DNA from: Protopterus annectens
Taxonomy: Eukaryota > Chordata > Ceratodontiformes > Protopteridae
Direction: 5' to 3'
Assembly (NCBI RefSeq): GCF_019279795.1
Contig: NC_056749.1
Coordinates: 579,853,006-579,917,005 of the forward strand
DNA: 64,000 nt
Shown here: in pieces, positions 55,822 through 64,000 of the stretch
Layout of the letters: every line of letters begins with the position of its first letter
Position numbering within the stretch: the stretch's first letter is position 1
Translations under genes and position numbers: made by a program
Notes under the pieces: generated by a model
What the model was told of the DNA's origin: nothing
Database searches by the model: none
What the model saw: only the letters and a program-made list of their open reading frames with translations

Positions 55822-57420
55822 ATCATAGGCTTATAGGAGGTTACTAGGCTAATGGCCCTAGAGCCTTTTTAAGCCTAGCCATTCATGCCCACATTTTCCC
55901 AATTATCATGCCCACAGGCTAGAATGGTGTTGGTATATACCTTTGCCTTAGGGCATCTACAAATTTCCCCTGTCTATAAGGGTCATGGGTGACTTTGCAA
56001 TTCCCCATCCACAGGTCCAAAATTAATTTGAACAGGCTTAGGGAAGAGCTCTGTTTCATGTAAATGGGGAGTCTGTTCCAGAGAAGGGGCAACCTCTGAG
56101 ACACATACCTGTCCCTCCAACCTGCTTTATTTATGTCACAGATGATGTACAGATCCTTAAATTGGGTAATTCTAGTGCTGTTTGTTTTGCAAATTTCTAG
56201 CAGATCCATCAGAGCTGGATTGGAGAATGCCTTGCAAGTTAGGCATAGATCACCCCTCAGTAGGTCTGTAAGAGAAGGAGTACAGGGACAGGGCTTTGAG
56301 GTGGTCTGCAGAGGACATGTTATTTAAACCCTGTATTCCTTTAGGGAAGAACCTCTATGGCTGCCCCAGCTGTTGCAAATGCCAGGTTAGGTAGATGCCA
56401 AAGGGTGCATTGTACTCAATTATTGGTCTAATAAGGGCAGAGTATGTGCAGTGGGACTATGACCTCCTTAGATCTGGATCTCATGCCCTTACTTATAAGT
56501 TGCACCACGTAGAAGGATTTTCTCATTACCATGGATACATGATGATCAAAGTTCAGGTTACTGTCAACTTGAATACCTATGTCCCTTACCACTAGGTCTT
56601 CTCTTGGTAGAGTGTTATCAATGTTTTAATTTACAGAGGTAGTCATCTTCCCAAAGGGTATAATTATGCATTTTTTGCATTGAGGTTTAGGCCATGGTCC
56701 TGGCACTAGTTATTTGTCTGTGTCTAACACTCCTGGAGGATATCTAAATTTTTGGGGCATTCAATGATTGCACCCAGCTTGCAGTCATCAGCAAATTTGG
56801 TCAGCCAAAGGCCCTCTTGTATTTACCTTGACTTCAGAAAAGTATATTATAAGCAAGAGAGGTCCCAGTACTTAGCCCACTAGTAACATTCCTCTTGGTG
56901 GAGGTGAATTCCCTCACTCTAACTTCATGTGTCCCATCTGCAAGCCATTTTGCTATAAATCAGATGACATAGGTTTTTATACCTAAATTTGTGAACTGGT
57001 CTATAATACCCAAGTGAGATACTGTGTCAAATGCCTTTGCTTGGTCAAGGTAGGTAGCATGTTCTATTTTGCCCTCATTAATGGATCTAGTGACCTTCTC
57101 AAAGAAGTCCACCAAGTTTAGTAGGCAAGATCTGCCCTTAATGAGACCAAATTGAGATGGGTCTAGTGTGTGAAGATTTCCTATGTCTTTATCAGGTCCA
57201 AAATAATTTATGGACTTGCATATAAAACCTATGGGTCTTATATGCTCAAACGTATGGCTCTGTAGTTCTCTGGGTCTAGTGATGGTCCACCTTTGTGTAC
57301 AGGGATGACTGCTGCAATCCTCTATTCCACAGGCATGAAGCCTGTTTGGAAGCTGTGGTAAATTAGATTACACTCTGCGATGACAGGAGGCACTGCCAGC
57401 CATGCCAGAAGTAGAGCAGT
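55822..57420 (-). mobile_element. CR1-like LINE, RT to 3' end, copy c
   Basis: The longest CR1 copy. Minus-strand RT blocks: GRSCLLNLVDFFEKVT (57140-57090), YLDQAKAFDTVSH (57045-57007), VTSGLSTGTSL where the V-T-S-G-x-P-Q-G-S block belongs (about 56890), and KFADDCKLGA (about 56800-56770) with the catalytic FADD. The C-terminal region is at 56209-55919 (SQRLPLLWNRLPIYMKQSSS). The 3' end is near 55825. Stops and frameshifts throughout. Its 5' truncation abuts the solo LTR. Confidence 0.82.
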
Positions 57421-57434
57421 GGATGTATGACTTG

Positions 57435-58556
57435 TGCCAACACAGCTAGCTGGAATTTTGGAAACAATCATATGTCATTGTTTATCAAACTGATTTGTAC
57501 AAATGCTTGTGCTGAAAATGTATATGTGAGGTTTGCTTGTGTTAAAATGTATCAAAAGTGCATCCTGCTGGAATGAAAAAAAATGTACATGTATTATTGC
57601 AAATGAATTAAATGTATATGTTTTAATAGAGGCCACTGGGACAGCAAAGGTTAACCAGCTAGCTTACTTTAAGAAAAATTAAGGAAATGTTAATGAGCTG
57701 TTAAACCATTAAAATGGCATACCACAGTGCTGAAAAGGACTTGAGATTGTGGGTCTGGAAGAAGCCTTTGTTCATTAGCTCAGTAAAAAGAGGGGAAGCC
57801 CCAGGCACTGCCATAAACTTTTAGATGTGTATTGTAGCAACCTATGCTAAATTCCTATCTCAGGTTCAAAGGGGTATACAGTGAGAAACTAGAGTTAGGT
57901 GACCAAATGAGATCATTCTGCAAGCCATGTTGAATATTATATTTTACAGGGAGTAATCTCTGAGGATGGAGTATTCTGTTTTGGGGAACATGACTAAAAA
58001 GACTGTTCACATATTTCAATGTACCTTGCTGTATCAAGTAAGTTATTAGGAAATAGTAACTTTCCTAGATTCAGTCAGGAATATAGCGAAACTTAGTTTA
58101 GAGATTGTTTTTCTTTATTTGTATGAGTTGGTCTATCACTGTTATTTTTAATATCGCGTGTGATTTGAACTCTGTGGTTTACTGTAAATATATATTATTT
58201 TCTTGTTCTTTTATTATTTATTATTAAATATATTTAAACTTTCATTGTGGCTGGGCCTTTCAGAAAATACTTAACCTTTGAGAATACTTATATTTATTTA
58301 GTGACACTGTGTAGGCCACTCCATTAGGCCTAGCTGTCATGTTCAACTACTACTATTTGCTTTACTATTATCACTACACAATATAACTGGACACCCTTTG
58401 TTAAGGACTTTAGAGTAGTTGATTGTGCAGTGTCAGGTGGAGGTGATAACTACCTTATACTCTTGTCAGTAGGGGACACAGCAGGTAAATCTGTGCCAGC
58501 CTTTCCCAGGTGTTTGTGTATGGGTGTGTGTGTGTGTGTATGTAAAATCAAATCTC

Positions 58557-58615
<59 letters not shown>

Positions 58616-58890
58616 TGGGGAAGGGACACAAAGCAGGACTTGGTTTGGCTGAGAACCTAGCCCTACAGCTGTACCAATGGGGAGTCTTACTGGAGACCTG
58701 GAGGGAGACAGAGATAAATTAAGCTAGACCCCAGTCTGAATGTATTCCCTGTGTGCTCTTAAGGAAAAGTGTGCTTGATGAAGAGAGATCTGCATCTGGA
58801 AATACTAAGTGTATCCATTTGTATTCCAAGTGCACTTCCTTTTCCAGTGTCAGTGGTTAGGATTCAGGCTCCTTAACTACTGGCCCAGCA
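57435..58890 (+). mobile_element. Solo LTR of the Gmr1-like family
   Basis: It begins TGCCAACACAGC, as does 63832, and its second half aligns with 1-973. No gag or pol follows, so it is a solo LTR or a remnant. I could not find a matching target-site duplication, so the 3' boundary is uncertain. Confidence 0.7.
58562..58611. repeat. (TG)n microsatellite inside the solo LTR
   Basis: 25 TG units, at the same relative site as 569-630. Confidence 0.95.
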
Positions 58891-58924
58891 TGGGGACATC
58901 ACACACTCATAGGAAAATAAAAGC

Positions 58925-59990
<1,066 letters not shown>

Positions 59991-59994
59991 AGAC

Positions 59995-62600
59995 CCCATT
60001 CTGAAGTCAGGGTATAAATAAAGTTCATGAAATTAGTATTGCTTAACTTTTGAAGTTAGACAAAAGTGGTCTTCTCAGCATCCTTAATGTGCCCAGAACT
60101 GACTCCTTCTACAATTCATATGGAGTTACATGTATTGGTAGCATATCTAAATATGACTGCAGATTCTTTTTCATTAGACCTATTGTTCCTACTACTATTG
60201 GAATTGTCTGGATATCATTCTTCCTCACTGCTCTTGTTTCTGCCTGCAAATCTTGATATTTTATGATTTCATCTCTCTGTACATGCGACACTGTTAATGG
60301 TTAGTCAGAGTCATAGTAATTTCAATGAGTAATGCTACTTTTGTCTTTTATCATGGACTACTACATCTGGTTTTCTTGCATCTATTTTCTGAACTGTTGG
60401 TAATGGGTAATCCTGTGATCTACACCTCATCATTCTCTATAATGTTTTGTGGTTCATGTTTCTAATGTTTCTCAGCTACTTCATTATTGTAGTGTTTGCA
60501 CAATCCCCAGTGCAACAGTCTTGCCACATTATTGTGCCTTTCAGTTCACAGGCCCTCTATCATGAGTATATCACACCAAACAACAAGCTGTGTGACTATT
60601 TCTGATCCTTTTTACAGAACCTACATTTGCCTGTTTCTCTCACATGTATGTAGCGCACTATCCTGGGCTGCCTTTATTAGCCTTTCATCATTTGATTTCA
60701 ACTAACCATAACCATTCTTACATCAGATCCTGATCAACAAGTTATTGTTGCAGGAGATCTGTACATTTGCCACTATACTTAAGGTTTTTCACATTTCTTT
60801 TCTTCTCATCTGATTCTTCTGTTTAAAATTATTCTTTTGTTTTTTGGCACATTCAGTTGCTGTCTGATTTTTATCTACTTTTGGTTTGATTTTTGTTCCT
60901 GTTTGACACTGGAATGCTTCTGTTAAACTACATCTTAGACCTCTTCTCATGTTTTAACAACTTTCACTATTTGGATCTAAATGAGGTCAGCAGATATGTA
61001 TGCAGTCCCATAACTGCAGTTTTATACATGTAATCAATTTTGAGGAGCCCATACCGCGTTCAGAGCATGGAATATATAATCTTGGTATACACTGATTTTT
61101 ATATATAAGTGTGAAGCATTTTTCTTGTTTTGATGTCCAGCTGATACAATACCTTTTGGGATTAGTTAATCGCAGCAAAACTGTAAGTTAGAATAGGAAG
61201 AACAAATTAGTTTATAGCTTGGACCATGTTCCTAGATGTCAAGGCTGTTTTCAATATTAGCTTTAGTCTTCTGAAGTATTCCTTACTGAGTTTTATTCAC
61301 ATTTGCTCATGCTTCAATGCTAATCTTTCATCACTTCCCAAGTATTAATACACTCCTTCCAGCTCAAGTCCCTTTGTATCACATTCTTATCCCAGACTGA
61401 TATTTTCTTGATACTGCAACTTTCCTGCTTTAAACATTGCTTTTGCATATTTATCAAAACCAAATGCCATTCTTTCATCATCTGAGAAAGTTTTAACCAC
61501 TCAACTCCTCATCTGATCAACTATATTGTTGTAAGTCATCCACAAACAGCAGATGAGAAGTCTTTATGCAAGGTTGTTTCTTGGGAGCCAAATTGTAACC
61601 TAGACCTAATCTATTAAGTAAAGAGCTTATTGGGTAAAGGACAAGACAAAACAGTGGTGCAAAGACTCACCAGGGAATATCCCCCCTTTGAATTTTTATT
61701 GGGTAAAGGACAAGACAAAACAGTGGTGCAAAGAATCACCAGGGAATATCCCCCCTTTGAATTTTTATCCCTGGTATAACAATTTGTCCTTTGTCGTAGC
61801 TTATTTGCAAACTGGTTTGCCACTATTTTATGGTCACTGTAATGTAATCGATCAATGTAGGGTGTATACATTTGTAAGCATGCCTTTATCCATGAATGTT
61901 GTCAAATGCTTTTTTTACAATCTATTTATGCCGTGCTTAGATTCTTCCCCTTTTTATAATTCTATGTTATGGCTTTATTTAGCAAGAAATGATCCTTTGT
62001 TCCATATGACTTTCTTTTGTTACCCTTCTGTTCTATTATCATGACTGAATTTTCTACTAAATGACTATAAAGTCTATGTGCATCATTTCCAGTATAGAGT
62101 TTGTACATCATTGAAAAGCAAGTTATTGGTCTGTAGCTTTTAGGATAGGGCTTACATTTTCATTCTTAAAGAGGAGTATCATTTTTCCAGTTGTTAATCA
62201 GGTTGTTGTCTGTTTAGGATGCTCAGTTAAATAATTCTTACTCAGGTCTAAATTGTTTTGTAAAGATTTTAATACTTTTAGACAGAAGTTAGATACTGCA
62301 TCTAGGCCTGTTTATTTTTCATTTAGGCGGTTTTCTTAATTTTGTTTCAGTTTCTCTGGCCATTACTTCACCTCATTTCACATCCTATACATTTAAACTC
62401 CTGTTTTTTTTTTTTTATTTTTCTGTACATTCAGCATCTTTCTGTTCCATATTTCCCCAAAATGTGTCCATTTTTTCTTTTTTTGGTGGTGTTTTGATTC
62501 TTTTTGCTTTGTTTCCTAGTTCTTTATAATTCTTTTCTGGGTCATTAATGAATTGTTTATTTTGTACTTTTCCATTATATTTATCTGCAGATCCAAGTGT
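59995..62600 (-). mobile_element. R4/Dong-type LINE with restriction-like endonuclease, decayed
   Basis: Minus-strand order: region before RT with LGNKAKRIKTPPKKEKMDTF (62510-62440), RT pieces (KKAFDNIHG about 61905; GGYSLV...LSCPLPNK about 61690-61640), and a C-terminal restriction-like endonuclease. The latter shows a Cys pair near 60620, RHNNVARLLHWGLCKHYN-like spacing (60536-60487), KPDVVVHDK (60373-60347) with the catalytic Asp, and KYQDLQAETRAV followed by IQTIPIVVGTIG (60262-60190). This endonuclease type distinguishes the R2/R4/Dong/NeSL groups from L2 and CR1. A 69-bp duplication interrupts the RT. Confidence 0.7.
61627..61764. repeat. 69-bp in-frame tandem duplication in the R4/Dong-type RT
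   Basis: 61627-61695 and 61696-61764 differ at one base by eye. The length is exactly 23 codons. Confidence 0.9.
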
Positions 62601-62601
62601 T

Positions 62602-62745
62602 TTCTCTGAATGGGCATGCCTTCGTTGAAGGTTGGGCGTTGGGCTGGCAACTCGGCACCATAAAAATCTACTGCCTATCATTAGCGGACCGGAGTTCCGC
62701 TGTGGCGACCCCTAACTGGGAAAAGCCGAAAAGATAAAGAAAAAA
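62602..62745 (+). mobile_element. V-SINE-type SINE, 5' truncated
   Basis: Carries 'ggaccggagttccgctgtgg' and 'gacccctaactggg', as in the complete copy at 43063-43282, and ends in an A-rich tail. The tRNA-like head is missing and no target duplication is visible. It sits at the 5' edge of the R4/Dong-type LINE. Confidence 0.78.
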
Positions 62746-63828
62746 AAACTAATATCCTTAATTTATTATTTACAATAGTAGATGACAGATCCTCCTGGTC
62801 TGCTCTGATACTGTGCATTACTTTTACCATGTCTATTTTTTTGTTAATCGATGCATAATTTACGTACTTTTTTTAACAGTTTTTTAACTATATGATACAT
62901 ACTGACCGAATATTATCTGGCCAGCTATGATGACATCCAGTAATTCTGTGTGGTTTACTTGTTCTACCATGGTGTTGCTGGTCGAGATGATTATCAATAC
63001 TGTTGTTTTGGCAGAGATGTGTTTTGGGGAGAATAGCAGTAATTTAGCATTTTTTAGAGTTTAGAAGTAGTTGTGAGTTATTTAGCCATGTTTCAATCAA
63101 TAAGAAGGATTATTGTGTAAGGTCTTGGAGTACAGAGTGAGAGATTTGGTGCCTCAGACTAGCTTTTGACATTTTAAACTAGGCTAGCATTTCTTTTACC
63201 AGAGTAGAGGTCAATGATGAATATGTTGGGGTCTGGTATTTTGTAGGACACCAATAATTATTGGCAAGAATGTGGAGATATCATTTTTATATTTCACTGC
63301 TTGTGCTCAGTTTGAGAGATAGCTATGGGGCATTGCAGTGAAGAGTTGGTGATCCCTAAGGATGAGCATTTAAGTAAAAGTTTCCGGTGGGAGACAGTAT
63401 CAAAAGCTTTTGCTAAGTCTAAGAAGATGGTGGAGACCATGCTTCCAGCATTTCTATGGGTGTTGACAGTATTAAAAATCAGCAAAGCAGTATTTGTGCT
63501 GTGATAAAGATTGAAGCTGTTTTGGGTTGAAGTTGTTTATCTATTAGTTGGGAAGTTGAATTTGAATACATTTTCTAATATTTTTGATAGAGAAGATAAA
63601 ATGGCAATTGGATTATACTTTGAAAGATCTGTTTTGATTCTACCCCTGTGCAGTGGAACAATGAATGATGGTTTCCATAGCAAGGGGAGCTACTGAAACT
63701 ACTGGTGCAAGCATTGTTTTACAGCTACAGGCATAATAGTAGTTATGTCTGATGCAGTAAAGGCACTGATTCTTGTAATAATTTTGAATAGGTGCAGATT
63801 TGAACTAACCCACTGTGAAGATATGGGC
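62746..63828 (-). mobile_element. L2-type LINE, RT portion
   Basis: The minus-strand piece 63485-63294 contains STIFLDLAKAFDTVSHRKLL. In broken frames after it, YLSN*AQAVKYKND aligns with YLTDRQQAVRWHQE of the copy at 38458, and ETWLNNSQLLLNSKK (about 63100) aligns with the block after the catalytic box. The catalytic box itself is not readable. Likely the 5' part of the copy whose 3' part is at 58925-59990. Confidence 0.6.
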
Positions 63829-63831
63829 AAG

Positions 63832-64000
63832 TGCCAACACAGCCAGTTGGAGTTTTGTAAAGAATGATATGTCCTTTGAATATCAAACTAAGTTATACAA
63901 GAAACTTGTGTTACAAATGTATTAGAACTGTATGTCATTTGTATATCAAACTGATTTGTACCAATGCTTGCACTGAAAATGTACTTGTGAGGTTTGCTTG
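63832..64000 (+). mobile_element. Start of a third Gmr1-type LTR, cut by the window end
   Basis: TGCCAACACAGC onward aligns with 57435-57540, for example 'atcaaactgatttgtac' and 'tgtgaggtttgcttg'. Confidence 0.75.

Noticed and set aside
54145-57420. A single CR1 element with introns
   Set aside because: Each segment repeats the same C-terminal coding block and 3' end, so they are separate copies.

Overview
This window is gene-poor, AT-rich vertebrate DNA made almost entirely of transposable elements of many ages. I found no host protein-coding exon and no confident RNA gene. The mix points to a non-mammalian vertebrate: L2 and CR1 LINEs, an R4/Dong-type LINE, GIY-YIG Penelope-like elements (PLEs), Gmr1-like Ty3/gypsy elements, V-SINE-type SINEs, MITEs, and a gamma/epsilon-like endogenous retrovirus. 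A fish, a lobe-finned fish (lungfish or coelacanth type) or an amphibian would all fit; the species cannot be named from this sequence.

Layout. 1-4275 (+): a Gmr1-like Ty3/gypsy element, with an LTR cut by the window edge, then decayed gag (SAP-like segment, coiled coil, SCAN-like capsid, CCHC knuckle), protease and integrase with no reverse transcriptase (RT) between protease and integrase. 4277-5115 (+): CR1 fragment. 6018-6076: inverted PLE ends. 6100-10130: mostly unique DNA with a duplicated 168-bp segment. 10130-14755 (+): nearly full-length L2 LINE carrying a 376-bp MITE in its 3' UTR. 15038-24257 (-): complete provirus (LTR-gag-pro-pol-env-LTR) with a perfect 5-bp target-site duplication. 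24263-29830: mostly unique DNA with one CR1 fragment. 30077-41835: PLE pieces in both orientations, interrupted by an L2 (-) and a SINE (-). 43063-43282: V-SINE with a perfect 19-bp duplication. 45640-51260: PLE and CR1 fragments, tRNA-like SINE heads and a MITE family with ACCTCTCAAC ends. 52920-54130 (-): second Gmr1-like fragment. 54145-57420 (-): three CR1 3' ends in a row. 57435-58890: solo Gmr1-type LTR. 58925-63828 (-): an L2 interrupted by an R4/Dong-type LINE and a V-SINE. 63832-64000: start of another Gmr1-type LTR.

How the parts relate. The L2 LINEs and one SINE share a 3' tail, as expected if the SINE borrows the LINE's reverse transcriptase. The PLE copies share a terminal motif resembling a hammerhead ribozyme core. 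The provirus is the youngest large element: its LTRs differ at roughly 15-20 positions by eye. Its pol keeps a 772-codon open frame (RNase H and integrase), while gag, protease, RT and env are broken. The most unusual features are the segment between protease and RT in the provirus, which carries two H-x-[ST]-x motifs, and the UGA-CUA codon pair at its gag-pro junction.
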